From the NCBI RefSeq assembly GCF_008831285.2, contig NC_045145.1, positions 10,478,802 through 10,542,801 on the forward strand: 64,000 nt of DNA, in the 5' to 3' direction. Made by a program: the position numbers and the translations under genes. Below the pieces are notes generated by a model. It was not told the DNA's origin. It worked only from the letters and a program-made list of their open reading frames with translations, and made no database searches. The DNA is from Nymphaea colorata (lineage: Eukaryota; Streptophyta; Magnoliopsida; Nymphaeales; Nymphaeaceae). This document shows positions 12,430-24,459 of the stretch, in pieces. How positions within the stretch are numbered: the first letter of the stretch is position 1; each line of letters starts with the position of its first letter.

Positions 12430-12612
12430 ACACACACATATATATATATATAGGGATTAAATATTAAATAATCTTATAGTTTTGAACTACGAATACCAAA
12501 ATGAAGTTTTCTTTTTCTTTAAACCAATTTAAAAACGTGTTCCAACCTAATTTTAGAGAGGAAAAATGAGTTTTAATAGAAGGTTACATGTGTGTGTGTG
12601 TGTGTGTGTGTA
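12266..12612. repeat. about 187-bp tandem duplication with complementary microsatellites
   Basis: Two diverged copies starting GGGATTAAATATTAAATAA lie at about 12266-12400 and 12452-12588. The first is followed by (CA)n then (TA)n, the second by (TG)n. The copies share long blocks such as CCAAAATGAAGTTTTCTTTT and AGAGAGGAAAAATGAG. The block lies inside the 5' LTR. Confidence 0.85.
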
Positions 12613-13570
12613 TGTTGAAAAATATGATGCGGAACCTCTTGGCACACAAACCATGATGGTTCATGGCTGAGTTTTTATGTGGGAAGAGTGAAAACAAGTT
12701 TCTAATCCTTGACCACCTCTCTTAATCATTTAGATCATGAATGCATGAATCAAAAGGACTCAAAATAGAAGAAATTAGGAGAATGCTCAAGCAAGTTCCT
12801 TTATGATTTTTGCCATGTGAGGGTAAATCATAATCATGAGTTTGCATCCATCCCTAATAGGTCATTAGATTATATATTGCGGTAAATATAAATCACTCTC
12901 TCACCATGGAATTCTCTCATGGTGGGAGTTGAAAATGGGTTTAGGCAAGCTATTTTTGAAAGAGATGTAGTGTTGGGCCTTTTTAGAAAATAGATCAATG
13001 AGCTTTTTTTTTTAGGAAAACTGACTCATGCATAAAGTATGCATTAAAATGTACATTGGATCGTAGCTACGCGTACCTGGATATTATTCACATCCATGAA
13101 TAATAATTTAAAATGAAACCCTCCCATGAATATTGAACTTGAAAATAAATATCAAGAAGTGAAAATAAAAGAAGAGCAAGTTAGAATCACCCCTACCTTG
13201 TGCTTGGCCTTGGTGTTTGGAAACTTTTTTTGTTTGTTCTCTAAATCAAGCAATCATAAGCAAGAATCCAAGCTTGGATTCAAGCTTATTAAATCTAGAA
13301 GAAGAGGGTATTTTTGCTGAAAATGGGAGTCAAAGATTATTTTCCTTGTATTAGAAATCCTAGCAAGAGTCCAATGAAGTACCCTAGCTTAGCAAATCTA
13401 GAAGCAAGGAAATAGGGGAATGAGAGAGAGGGAGAGAGCTTGGACGATAGCAGCTCCACCTCTACTTGGCTTCTTCTTCATCTTCTTCCTCCTGGCTGCA
13501 ACTAAGGAGAAGGGAAAGAGAGAGCACAAGTGTTAGAAAATGAAAATCATCCCCCTTGGGCCTGAAGGGG

Positions 13571-13580
13571 GATTTAAATA
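13571..13580 (-). promoter_or_regulatory. TATA-like box of the Tat 5' LTR
   Basis: The minus strand reads TATTTAAATC just upstream of a transcript-leader-like stretch (13.4-13.55 kb: CTCTCTCTTT runs). This fits a U3/R boundary about 1.3 kb into the LTR. It is inferred from position and composition only. Confidence 0.4.
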
Positions 13581-14874
13581 GATTTTTTTTTTCTTTTTTT
13601 TTTCTGTTTGACTTTGATTTTACCTAAAATGGGGGAGAAAGGGTGGGCTGTGCCCCTTCTCCTTTTTCCTTTTTTTTAAGAGTTTTTGAAAAAGAAAATT
13701 CCCCTCACTGGGAGACATTCTTTTGATGTGGCATCCTTGGGCTGGCCTACCCTTGTGAGGTGGCATGGACAAATCGCTGGTTGGTTGCTTAGGTAGAAAG
13801 ATGGCCATCATTGTTTGGGTGATGTGGCTATCACATCACCCAAGCTCATTCCCAAAAACTTTTAATCTTTTTTTTTTTTATTTCAAGAATGGTCTCACCT
13901 AGTCCACATGCATGATATAGGTGGGTTTGGACTAGGTCAAGTCCAACGTGACTTTGACCAAGCCCAATTGTGATGTTAATTTAAAACTTTGGGTTTTAAA
14001 CCTAGTTTCAAATTATAATTCAAATTTTGATGAGAAAAGCCTTTGACTTTGACTTCAAACCCTTTCTCTCTTGGATGTGTTCAAGTTTGACTTGGGTCTA
14101 CTAGGCTTTGACCTAGTGACCTAAATTTAAATTGCATTGAATTATAGACTTCCTTATCTATAAATTCAATTATTCAATTCAATTGATGTTAAATTTAATT
14201 TTAAAGGACATCTTTCATCCAAATTTGATTGAAAATGGGTTTGACTTGGTCAAAACCCTAATTGAGATTGTATGATTGTATATTTGACTCGTATGGCTTA
14301 CAAGTTCAAATACGTAATTGATATGCTTAAAACCCTAAATTAAGATTTTATTGTTTTAGCTTGATTGAGAGGAGCAATTTTGTTCTGAAATTGAATTGAT
14401 TGAATGGTTTGACCATAGTCAATGTCCAATTCATGCTTTAATTTTGAGTAAATTTGGCAAAGTGTGATCATTTTGACTCTTAGATAATGTTAAATTATAT
14501 TTTTGCAAAGCTCAATTTGGATTGTGCTTCGACTAAGCTTAGTCAAAGCTATGTAGGGTTTAGTCAAAGACTATTTTGGTCCATTACTAGATTGATTGAT
14601 GAGTTCAAGTTTGATTTAGCATGCTAGATTTGGTGCCACCTTTGGGTGAACTTCAACTGCGCAAGCCATGTGGGGCCCAAGTTAATATATTTGGATTCAT
14701 AATCGTGCTTTGGGATTTGTGCTACAAGTTAAATTCATGATTCGAACCAAAATTGAGTTTGTGTTCGGAATTTAGTTTGAAATTGAGAACTTTTACAATC
14801 ATTCTTATGGAATTCTTTGTAAAATTTTTTGAATCGCCTTCTGCAATTGAATGGAAAAATTTGGAGTGTTAACA

Positions 14875-14879
14875 ACCAT
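14875..14879. repeat. right target-site duplication ACCAT
   Basis: ACCAT immediately follows the CA that ends the 5' LTR at 14874 and matches 2931-2935 exactly. Confidence 0.8.
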
Positions 14880-15899
14880 GATAGCCAAAGTATTTTGTTA
14901 GAGCAAATCAAAATTTTTGAGCTGCTAGACGAGTCGAATTGCTGCAAAATAAGCAACATGAAGTCAATCTGACGTGCGGGTGACACTAAATTTTGTAAAA
15001 AGAGTGCATTTCTCTTTATAGTCGGTTCCACCTTAATGCTAGCAGATACCCAACAAGCTCCACACTTGACCACAAAACCTATTTGAATGAGCATGTGATC
15101 CTCACTTAGCTTTACTCTCAGATCAAGAAAGAGATCCGATGAGCTCTTCCAAACCATCTCCTGAAGTTCAGCTGACTTCTCTTGAATTAATACCTGAAAA
15201 TTCTCAATACATCCAAGCCAAATCTATTGCATCACCAATCCACCAGCCGCCTATCCTCGCCATGGAGGAATGCATTCCAACATTTCCAAATCCCACACAC
15301 TAAGTTGTGAAAGCAGACCCTCGAACACCGCATGTGCCATTTGCTTTTGAATCCACAATAGAACTGTCTCTTGAGTTTAGTGACTACACAATTCCCTCTA
15401 TAGTACTTCCTTGTGGACCTGTTAAGATTGAACTGCTAAGTCCTTTGGGATAATAGACACCCAAAAAGCAGGTAAAGAGTTGTTTCTTTCACCTTGCAGC
15501 ACCTATTCGCCATTTGGAGACCTCTTTTCTTCCAACAGTTCATCATTGGAAGTCCTCTTTCACATGCCAAGAAAGTGAACCACCTTCCATGGGGGTGAAC
15601 ATCCCCCCACCAAGTCCAAGCTCCCCAGTTTTTCTCCCCCTGGCTCATCCTAATGGGATTTCAAATGTGTTGTATATTTAGGGCAAAAACATCCTTACCA
15701 TTAAGCAACAAAAAATATCCTTTTCCAGAACTTAGTTGGGGCCTCACAATTCCAAGCATTTGAAGTATCTGCATGAACATGGGGTTTAGAATAAGGTCTA
15801 AATCTAGAATCTACTTCATTGAGAGACTTCAGTTACCATCCAGTTGAATGTATTCCTCTATGGATAAGTGGTTCATTAACACCGTTCATCTCAGTTTTT

Positions 15900-17340
15900 T
15901 GAAAAAAATTAATGCCCCTTTCCTAGCCTTCCAAGAGACATTGTCTTCGATCAGCTTCCAACCTTTACACATCCTTTAAAGAACCAAGAATGATGTGCAG
16001 CAGTTTTGATTTTCCATAAGCCTCTAGGCATGACATACTTCTTTAAGAGTTAGCCTTGACACTCTAGCCTGACCCCATTCCTCCAGATTAGGAATTCATG
16101 TGCCACCTTCCAAACATCAGAGAACCCCAGTTGGCCCATCGTTCTACTCAAGAATTTCTAATTCATCTTGTTATAAGCCTTAGACAGATCAATCTTCATG
16201 CACCATGCCTCCTTGAGCCCCTTGCTTAGCATACGCACGATCTCATGTGCCAAGACCAAATTATCATATAACAACCTTTTGGAGATGAAAGTACTTTGTT
16301 TCTACCCAACAATTATTTGAAGCACCCTTTTCATTCTGAATGCCAAAAATTTAGAAATAAATTTATAGAAAGTATTACAAAGAGCAATGAGCGGTAATCA
16401 CCTTTGAGCTTCAAATCAAGGCAATGATGGTGCATTTGATCTTTTTGACTAGTCTTCCAGACCTCAAGAAACTTTTGACAATCTCAAAGATGTCATTCCC
16501 ACAATGTGACAATAAGATCTAAAAAAGGAAGTTGGACAACCATTTGGACCCAGTTCACTTTTCAGTTTAGAGGAGAACATGATCTGCTTGATCTCCTCCA
16601 TAGTGACAAGTCAAAAAAGCATACTATTCTCTATATTCGTCACCCTAGGGCCTTTGTCCATTCCCATCAACACGTCTCAGAGCCCTCACTCAACCCATCA
16701 ACACATCTCCAAGATAGGCTAGTAAGGCACCAATCTATTATGCATATGATGGAACCACCCCTTGGCAACTGTTGGACCAAGTAAAGTTTCTAAGAGCATC
16801 CTCAAGAGCCTGTAAGCTATAGCTGAAAAGAAACTGTTAAACACATGACAAAATGTAGAAACATGATATCTACTTATCTTGTCTCAAGGATCCTTCATGC
16901 AATTGAAATTTTCCATAAGTGTCGCAGGGTCCACTTAATTTTGGAGCTCTTGGAGAGACCAAAATGCCTCCTAACACAAAACTGGATTTGTTGGCATGAT
17001 ACCTCCTACCAAGAAACTAACACTCGTAGGCCAACCAGTGCATCAAAAAATAGTCCAACACATGTGCATGGAAAAATCTGAGCCAACACCTTAAGGGTCC
17101 ATGTACAAATAATGCGAGCTACCACCCCCCACAAACACACACACAAACTGGGAAGTTGGAGACCATGGAATACTATCCTAGCCTCTTTTTCTAGCATTGA
17201 AACTTCTTGTCTGAAAGTATAGTGTCAACAAAGCAAAATCAGTTAGGAGCAAAAACTTTCACCAAGTGGAAGAGGTCGCTATTAGCGTCCTGCCTAACAA
17301 AACCCCTAACATTTCAAGACATGAAATTCATGTTTGGATA
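15900..17340 (-). pseudogene. LINE ORF2: endonuclease start and reverse transcriptase
   Basis: Near 17.3 kb the minus strand reads MNFMS, a stop, then NVRGFVRQ. This is the start of an AP-type endonuclease (SWNVRG), with the Trp codon changed to TGA. The RT follows: ELGPNGCPTSFF at about 16.55 kb (cf. APGPDGFP), ALCNTFYKFISKFLAFRMK at 16.32-16.40 kb (cf. SLCNVxYKIISKxLAxRLK), NLVLAHEIVRM, and KIDLSKAYNKM at 16.16-16.20 kb, which holds the first catalytic aspartate. The later FADD box was not found. The endonuclease middle looks deleted, since only about 500 bp separate its start from the RT. In an intact element this protein nicks DNA and primes cDNA synthesis. Confidence 0.8.
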
Positions 17341-17599
17341 GGCTCGGTTGCTTGGATCTCCACAATGCTTGCCTGTTTGAGAAATTTAGTAGAATTCATG
17401 CCCCCCTCATCACTAGTGTCCATTGCTATAGATGATCCTCCACACACTCTTTCCCAGCAATGCCTTTAGTCATTCGAGCTTTCAGTTGGCCTCTGCTCCC
17501 CCCTTTTTAGGATCAGCTTCTCTTCTTGCCTGGCCACTCTGATTCCCTATTGCTGAAAAACATAAACTTGGAGGGCAGTCAAACCTTTCCATATTTTTC

Positions 17600-18730
17600 T
17601 CACCCAATTCTTGGTCAAATGGGTTGCTTATAGCCTTTTTATCACCCTCCTTACTGATCTTTGCATCCCCTTGTTGTGCCCTTCTTACTTTTGCTTGCCT
17701 CCTTAGCCCTTTCAGGACTCTCCTATTTTTCTAATCCCTCATGAACAAAATGCTTCCTCTGGGTGACCAGGTCCTCCTCCCATATGTGCCATGATTTCTT
17801 CAGCCTCAGCCAATAAATGACAACAATGCCCTGTTGGAGCTGCTTGCTCAATGGGTCGATTAGGAGTAGTAAGATACTGCTTATGACTTTTCTCCCTTTT
17901 CATTGGACTCTCCTTTCTCGCATCCAATCTTCTTTGGGCAATCCTCAGTAGGGTGGGTGTTTAGTCCACACACTCTAGAAAACCTTAGACAACCTTCATA
18001 TACAACTGATTGCACAAGGATCTTATCATTGGCCAGATCAATTTATACCTCTAATGGTAGTTTTGATTGGATCAAGATCTCCACTAAGATCCTTACAAAA
18101 AAGAAACGAGATATAACCATGGTAGAAAAAATTAGATTCGAGGAAAACTCCATATAGGCCTGCTGCAATGACATTAAAATTTACTGACTCCAGAAATATG
18201 GCATCAGCCCTGAGAGTCGAAATCAAAGTGGAGCCATAATGGTGAGGATGATTTCCAGGGGCATCCAAGGTGCCAATGCATTTCTTCAAGCACCTTCCCC
18301 CAACCTTCCACTCTCTACGTTTCAATACCAGATCAAACTCCTCTTTATTAGAGACATGAACAAGGAAATCTCCCTTTCCAAGCAACATAACAGGGAGGAA
18401 ATTATCCTTCAAGATACATAAATAGGAGAGAAATTTAGAAATGTTTCCACTTGGAGGTCCCCATGAAGTAGCATATGGCAAAATGCCTATACGGGGAAGT
18501 CATATCTCTGAAATCTTCATCCATAACTAATATCCTAGGTCTGCCCTCTCATTGAACTACCATCAAGGGCAGCAACTCTACTTATTGTTGCCCCTTCCGC
18601 CTCACCACACAGTCCACCCATAAACTCTACTTCTGATTCTTGAAGTTGATTTCCCTCCTTTATAGGTTCAGGTGGTTGCAGGTCCATGACCTCACTCAAA
18701 TCCACTTTTCCCTCACGGATGCTTGGCATC
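17600..18730 (-). pseudogene. LINE ORF1 (DUF4283-like, zinc knuckle)
   Basis: The longest frame (18038-18481, 147 codons) includes LGKGDFLVHVSNKEEFDLVL and REWKVGGRCL, resembling the DUF4283 region of plant LINE ORF1 (GxFLFRFxxxxDxxxVL..GPWxxxGRxL). Downstream, across a frameshift, comes C-x-C-GLNTHPTEDC, a C-x-C/H/C zinc-knuckle-like motif. An N-terminal acidic piece lies at 18535-18729. ORF1 binds LINE RNA. Frames are broken. Confidence 0.6.
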
Positions 18731-18850
18731 CCCCACGAGAGATCACCAACATCCCAACTACATCCCCGAGCTTCTCGCTGAAACTCCCATGCTAGGGTGC
18801 TTCCACGTCAAGAAGCAATCCCCTCCGATGATCTCCACAAGTGAAACCCT

Positions 18851-20125
18851 TAGGACAAAACCCTCAGAGTGAAAGCTGTGCACACTTCCTCATCCCACAA
18901 CTATTCACTATCCCTTTTTATTACTGGCATTGAAATTGCATAAAAAACAACCATAGATCTTGTCCACCTGTTCTACCATCCCTAAATCAACCAACCAATA
19001 AGTGTTGTCCTTTTGTTTCCTTTGAAACCCTTCGGTATACCATTCATTCCTCACTTGTTGGAAACCAGTGTAGACTCCATGGAATAGCTGCAGTGTTATC
19101 AACCCGGTCCATTAAGTTATCCTCATCCTAAGTCAAGAGTTTGAATCCTTTTGGAGCCGTTGTGCACCCACACTCCTAATCGTACAGTATGAATACATTA
19201 CAGCCATAAGCTTGCCCCTCTCTATCATGTATACATTGACCCTAGAAGCAAAAGCTCTGAAAGGGTTTAGTTGGCCTCATTATTGTCTAGACACTACTAG
19301 CTAGTATTCTGATAGGTGGCATGGCTCCAAATGCCTAGCCACAGCTTTGGCACTAGACCACTCAACCCCGTTTGTAACCAGTGGTCATATGGGCTGGACT
19401 ATCAATTCTTCTTTATTTTTACATTAACATATTCAAATATTTGCTCGGTTATATATATGAATGTCTCTTCAAATATGAAAATATGTGAATAAGTGCGCCC
19501 CCCCCCCCCCCCAAAAAAAAAAAAAAAAAAAATTCTGGCTCTGCACTAGTTGTAGTTGAGGTCATGGCTGCTTCACTAATATCAAGGCTCGAGGCCACTC
19601 AGCCTTGGTTGTGGATGAGGCTTTGATCCCTTGGCACTTGACTGCTATTGAGTTTCTAGGCCACTTTTTGTTGGCTGTATACAGCACTCTAGATGGTCAA
19701 CCACTACTTAGGTGTGAGACTGCTTGGCCACTTGGATGCAGCCAAGCACTTGGCCACACAGCTCGATGCTACTACCAGTGAGGATCTTCGCCCAACCTAA
19801 CACTTGGCTATCGAGTGCATAAGTCAGCTCAGTCACTCGACTACCACCAAAGATCAGTAATATGAATGGTGATTAATTTAAATATAGGGCTAAATGTCTC
19901 CAAATAGCAATTTTTTGACCTTTTCATCATGCCCCTTAACAACTAGGTATTCATTTCACCATTCAATGAGCCATTAACTTCCTTTGGATCTTAAACACCT
20001 ATTTCAACACAAGTACTTCTTTGGAGAAGAATGAATTAGAATTCAAGTTCCTTTGTTGAATATTGTCTTTATTTCCATTGCTATACTGCCTTGAAACTAA
20101 TGGGTTTAAGGAGCTTGTTTGAAGG
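18851..20125. other. spacer with a C15/A20 homopolymer junction
   Basis: No gene is recognised. At 19498-19512 there is a run of C, followed directly by about 20 A (19513-19532), then AATTCTGGCTCTGCACTAG. The last words resemble the TGGCGGAGCCAGAATT ends of a common non-autonomous plant transposon, read in reverse, but no partner end was located. The segment 19560-19860 is less AT-rich than its surroundings, without coding potential I trust. Confidence 0.4.
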
Positions 20126-21149
20126 CACTACAACAAATGTAGGCAGCAATGGCACTAAAATCGTATCGGCTATGATGCCAATCAAGGAAGTACAATTATT
20201 TTGGCACCTACCTAATGAGCAACAGAGCTGGACCTGCTAGCCACCGCTTGTTAGGAGTTCAGAATTGGGAGCTATGGTGCTTATTAAATCAACACCATAA
20301 GCTTTGGCTCTCACAAAAAAATTGAAAACTTTTTGCCACCTTCTCTCTCCTGTCTGCACCCAATAGAGCCTAACGAAAGGGTTTGTTGTCATGGTTGGGG
20401 CTTGTGGTCCCAGTCATCCCTATGTTAATGGCAATCATATAGAAGGAAGAAGCAGAAGAAAGGCCAGAAAGGACATAGGGTGCCCTAGGTTTCGGCAGAG
20501 GCAGATATGTTTTCCACCTTTTGAGACCCCTTTGTCGGGTTCCTTGGGTTTGCAAATCTAATGAATAGTCGAATCTCTCACAGCAGACAAATGCCTTCAT
20601 AAATCGTCTGATCGACAGCCTCAAACCTCCTCTTACATCAAACGAACCCCTTCATAGCTTGCTGGCCTCTTGGGCAGCCAATAGAGGGTCTGATTTTTAG
20701 GTATTTTTTGTTTCTTCCTTCTTTCTTGATATCCAAACCATTTCCCATTAAATAAACCCTTCTTTTCTTCTCTCCCGTGTCTCCATCTTATTCATGTTCT
20801 TTAGATTTTTTTTTCTTATTCTTTCTCCGTTGCTTTCAATCTTGAACCATTTTGTTTGACAAACTGTTTAGAATTTATTGTGAATGCATCCTAATGGACT
20901 CCAACAGATCATGTTCCAATACCATAATTTGGAGAAGCTCATCTTGATGGTCTCCAATGGGCAAGTGTTGTGTGCATGAATAAAAAGCAGATGTAGGAAT
21001 TAAAAGAAATCCCCTTGTTTTAGGGGTTTTGCTTCTCTTCTCCTTTATTTCCTTGATTAACGAAAAAACCCCTTGTTTTAAGTTTTGATATAAAAAGTTG
21101 TTAATGAACATATGTCTTTACACTATTACTTTATGCATGTATCAGGTAT

Positions 21150-21385
21150 TTATTTAAGTTGAAAAGGTATATACAAAATAAAAGTCAAGGAGAAGGGTCA
21201 ATTGCAATGGGCTATTTGACAAATGAGTGTATGACATTTTGTTCAACATATTGTCGGGGTATAGAATCAATAATAAATAGGCACGAAAAGAATGCTGAAG
21301 AGATTGAAATCCAGAAGATGAAACCAGTGTGGAGAGATGTGATATTAATTAGGTGCATTAGAATTGGTAACCATAGCTGGCAAGT
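21150..21385 (+). pseudogene. CACTA TNP2-type transposase, C-terminal block before the solo LTR
   Basis: The frame reads EGSIAMGYLTNECMTFCS, close to the (R)PEGSIAEGYIAEECLTFCS block near the end of CACTA TNP2-type proteins. It is followed by GIESIINRHEKN, comparable to the DVETRxNRxxRN spacer. Downstream identity is lost and a solo LTR begins at 21386. Continuation of the same protein is found beyond the LTR at 24.46 kb. Confidence 0.75.
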
Positions 21386-22258
21386 TGTTCGTATCCACAA
21401 AAAAATTTTGGTTTTTGGAGTGCACCAGAAAAATAAGGATTTGTTTTGAAATGAGAGAGAAAGGGACTCGCCCATCAGTATGAGGATCGATCGTTCCCGC
21501 GCCTTTACCGGAGGTAATCAATGCAATGGCTATGTTTATTCTTGATGTATTTTATTTTTTCTTAAAGTTCTTTTTCATTCTAAATGTGGCATAGTGTTTG
21601 ATAAAATATTGAAGACTTGATATTTCAAATTTTTGAGAAAGTTTTTTTGAAGAGTCATTTGCTTTGATTTGAGTGAAATCTTAAATGGGAAGATCTTTAC
21701 AAATATTATATAGAAACCCTTGAAAATCACTTTTAAAGTCGATTTAGTATTCTCTTAAGAAGTTAAATAGGTTTGAGACTTTGCCCTAATTCGGTTGCTA
21801 CCTACCTAAAGCTCCATCTCATCTTGCTTAAGTTTTTTTAGAGGGGTGCTTGTGATCATTCGTGATTTTAAGTGAATCTGGATATATGAATGCATTGGCC
21901 CTACATGATGAGAAGCAAATCATTCATTCCTACCACAACATTTATCTAAAGGCATTCCTACCATCACATACATCTAAGCTTCTTACTTTTATTTAAATAA
22001 TTACCATAAACACTTTTATAAAAAGAAAAAAGTTTTTTAAATAGAATGGAGTTGTAGACCATCAAACATTATTCCAATATTGGGTTATTACTTGAGTTTT
22101 GGTCTTAGTGAAGCCAACAAATGAGAAATTAAAACCATAGATCTTGGGAGAAAAATATCCAAAAGAATGAAAAAGAAAATATTTAATTCGAGAGAAGTAG
22201 GAAAAGAGAGAGAGAAAGAGATCTTACAATCACAAAATAAAAGAAAAGAGAGGGAGAG

Positions 22259-22285
22259 ATATATATATATATATCATTATATGAA

Positions 22286-22352
<67 letters not shown>
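22259..22352. repeat. (TA)n microsatellite
   Basis: Two TA runs split by CATTATATGAACT, the second about 60 bp long, within the solo LTR. They create a spurious Tyr/Ile-rich open frame. Confidence 0.95.
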
Positions 22353-22354
<2 letters not shown>

Positions 22355-23555
22355 AGAAAGTATTAACTCAAATGAAGAGGGAGAAGAAGATTTAGAAAAA
22401 GAGTGAAAAAGAAACTTTAGAGAAAAGAGATTTTTAGAGAAAATGAGACTCTAGAAAGAGAAAGATTCTAGAGAGAGAGTTACACGTATATGTATTCATA
22501 TGTATGTGCATGAAAATTTGTAAAAGAATATGTTAAATCATAAAAAGAGAATGATAAAGAGAGGTAGTCATGTGTATGTATATGTATATAACATGTATAT
22601 ATGTATATGCTTTCATGAGAGTTTAAATCAAGAAACAACTTCAAAATATCCGACTTCAAATTGTTTTATGTAGGTCGGAGAAGAACTTGGATTCATGCAT
22701 GAGCTTAAGCTAAGTCTCCAAGACCTCATTAAAGAGGATATTTGCTTTTGAAAATCTTTATGAAACATAATTTGAAATATTTTATATGTGAACATATATT
22801 ATCTCATTTGTCACAAGAGAATATATTTCTTCTGTCATGGGTATAGAAGAAAATCAAGCAACGTAATAAACCACTCATTGGGGTCCCTAATCGGGTGATT
22901 AAGAAAGAAACTAAACGTAAGAATGACATTAAAATGCATTTTAACATGTACATATTCATGAATGGGCTTCTCATATTGGATAAATCCCAACTTCAATAAT
23001 CAATGTAGAAATAAAGAAAACTCATTCCAAACACTCATTCTTGCGTGCATTTGCTCGTTAATCAAGAAAATTAGTATATCACACATGAACATCATCTCGA
23101 GCATATAACAAGCATATTTTTTTGAAATAAATAAAGAAATGAAATTTATTTCACCTTGCTCATACTCCCGGTGCACTCAAGAGTAGTTCTTAGCTTCGGA
23201 TAGGAAATCATTAGAGATTTCTTATACGGCCATAGGGAGGTGGCAAGAGGAAATAAAAAGAAAATGAATGACCACATACCTCGAACATAGATGATATTAG
23301 AAATGAGCCTCCTTTTTTTAATGATCCAAGGATCGCCTCGTATGAATCTCTAAAATGATGAAAATATCCCTCTAAGAGGTCTCCTCTTATTCTCTTGAAG
23401 AGTTTGAACTTGGAAAAGAGCTTCCAAGTTTGGAGAAAATGAAGACGAGAGAAATGGAGAGAAAAAAACTAAGGAAAAACTCTAAAACTTCAAGTAAGAA
23501 AGCACTAAAAATTCCTTAAGGGTTAACCCATGCCCAAGAGGGAGGATTGTGGGGG

Positions 23556-23563
23556 TATTTATA
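23556..23563 (-). promoter_or_regulatory. TATA box of the solo LTR
   Basis: The minus strand reads CCCTATAAATACCCCC, about 760 bp after the LTR start, followed by an ordinary-looking leader. A promoter at this place fits an LTR U3/R junction. Confidence 0.5.
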
Positions 23564-24459
23564 GGGAGTTTTGGAGTTAAAATTCAAAATTTGAATTTTT
23601 TTTTAATTTAACAAGAATTTCATTCAAATTTCAAGTATTTTTGAATAATTTTTTATTTTTTTATATAGGCTTTGACTAAGTGGTTATTGTCATGTATAAA
23701 CCAGTAAGGGGTGGATTTCACCTCCCTAGTTTCTTGGGGGTCGTTCAAAGAATAAAAATAATAAAAAGAGCGTAAAAATCATATTTTAATTATATATTTA
23801 AAATGATAAAAATGGTTTTTGTTAAAAACAAAACCAACTTTGTTTTGAACAAATTTAAGCTCGTTTTAGATCTGGATTGGATTCAATTGGTCACCGACGC
23901 ATTCCAGTGAGTGATTTAGGCTCAAAAACACAATTTTGGTGCAAAGACAAGACATAAAGCAAAGGGAAAGTTTGTGCGCACATGTACGTCGCTTGATATC
24001 TTGAAATTTTTTTGTTTTGACCTCAGCTTTGAATTTGAGTTTGAATTTCTTGATTTGGATCTAAACATAGGTTTTGGATCTAATTCGGATCTGAGAGATT
24101 GATTTTAGATTTAAATCTCGCAACTAAAGTTGAGTTTTGAATTTGAATTTTGTTTTTGGTTTAGACAAGGGTCTGGAGATTCATTATGGATCGAATAGTC
24201 TAGAATTTGCTTTGTGTCTAGGATTTGACTTAGGGTACAGGAACTAAATCCAGATGAAATAATTGAGATTTGAGTGAAAATGAAATACACCCTTTTATTG
24301 AAAAATTTGGGGTGATAACACAATTGCACACATACATATTATTTAATCACAAGATTGTTCTACCATATATTACATAAGAATATTCTAAACTTAAGATTTA
24401 TATGTTCATACAATATATTATGATGGTATTAAGTTCATTTTTTGTGTTATAGGCAACAG

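Larger units (their letters stand above)
2936..14874 (-). mobile_element. Ty3/gypsy LTR retrotransposon, Tat lineage, defective
   Basis: An 11.9-kb element on the minus strand, bounded by TG...CA ends and a 5-bp ACCAT duplication. Reading 5' to 3' (high to low coordinates): 5' LTR 10395-14874, PBS-like site just inside it, plant-mobile-domain frame about 8460-9420, gag 6655-7895, protease about 5801-6470, RT 4571-5108, RNase H 4202-4408, second archaeal-type RNase H 3699-3932, integrase zinc-binding domain 3126-3365, then a stub of 3' LTR. Two RNase H domains and a long 5' internal region are characteristic of Tat/Ogre-type elements. All frames carry stops or frameshifts. The integrase core and most of the 3' LTR are missing, so it is not autonomous. 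Confidence 0.88.
10395..14874 (-). repeat. 5' LTR of the Tat element (about 4.48 kb)
   Basis: In element orientation it starts TGTTAACACTCCAAATTTTT at 14874 and ends GAACA at 10395. The start resembles that of the solo LTR at 24320 (TGTTATCACCCC), and the end resembles the 3' remnant at 2936. A TATA-like box and purine/pyrimidine-rich leader lie around 13.4-13.6 kb. The length is at the long end for gypsy LTRs but fits Ogre-type elements; part may be later insertions and the tandem duplication at 12.3-12.6 kb. Short open frames inside (for example 10634-10921) match nothing known. Confidence 0.75.
14880..18850 (-). mobile_element. L1-type LINE (non-LTR retrotransposon), degenerate
   Basis: Minus-strand translation gives, from high to low coordinates, an ORF1 with a DUF4283-like region and a zinc knuckle (17.7-18.7 kb), the start of an endonuclease (about 17.1-17.34 kb) and an L1-type reverse transcriptase (about 15.9-16.8 kb). 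All carry stops and frameshifts. The 3' end is unclear. The Tat element begins at 14874, and sequence left of it (2.6-2.93 kb) may be the displaced LINE tail, but that is speculative. Confidence 0.75.
21386..24320 (-). repeat. solo LTR of a gypsy element nested in the CACTA element
   Basis: In minus orientation it starts TGTTATCACCCCAAATTTTT at 24320 and ends ...GAACA at 21386. Both ends resemble the Tat 5' LTR (TGTTAACACTCCAAATTTTT; ...GAACA), as does an internal block at about 21455-21520 (GGACTCGCCCATCAGTATG). A TATAAATA box at 23556-23563 precedes a short-leader-like stretch. No gag or pol is inside. Flanking 5-mers are CAAGT (21381-21385) and CAATT (24321-24325), one mismatch apart. Confidence 0.65.

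Noticed and set aside
19080-19170. tRNA or SINE-like B box (GAGTTTGAATCC)
   Set aside because: No convincing A box at the right distance and no cloverleaf; too weak to call.
22167-22352. Tyr/Ile-rich frame
   Set aside because: Translation of a (TA)n microsatellite.
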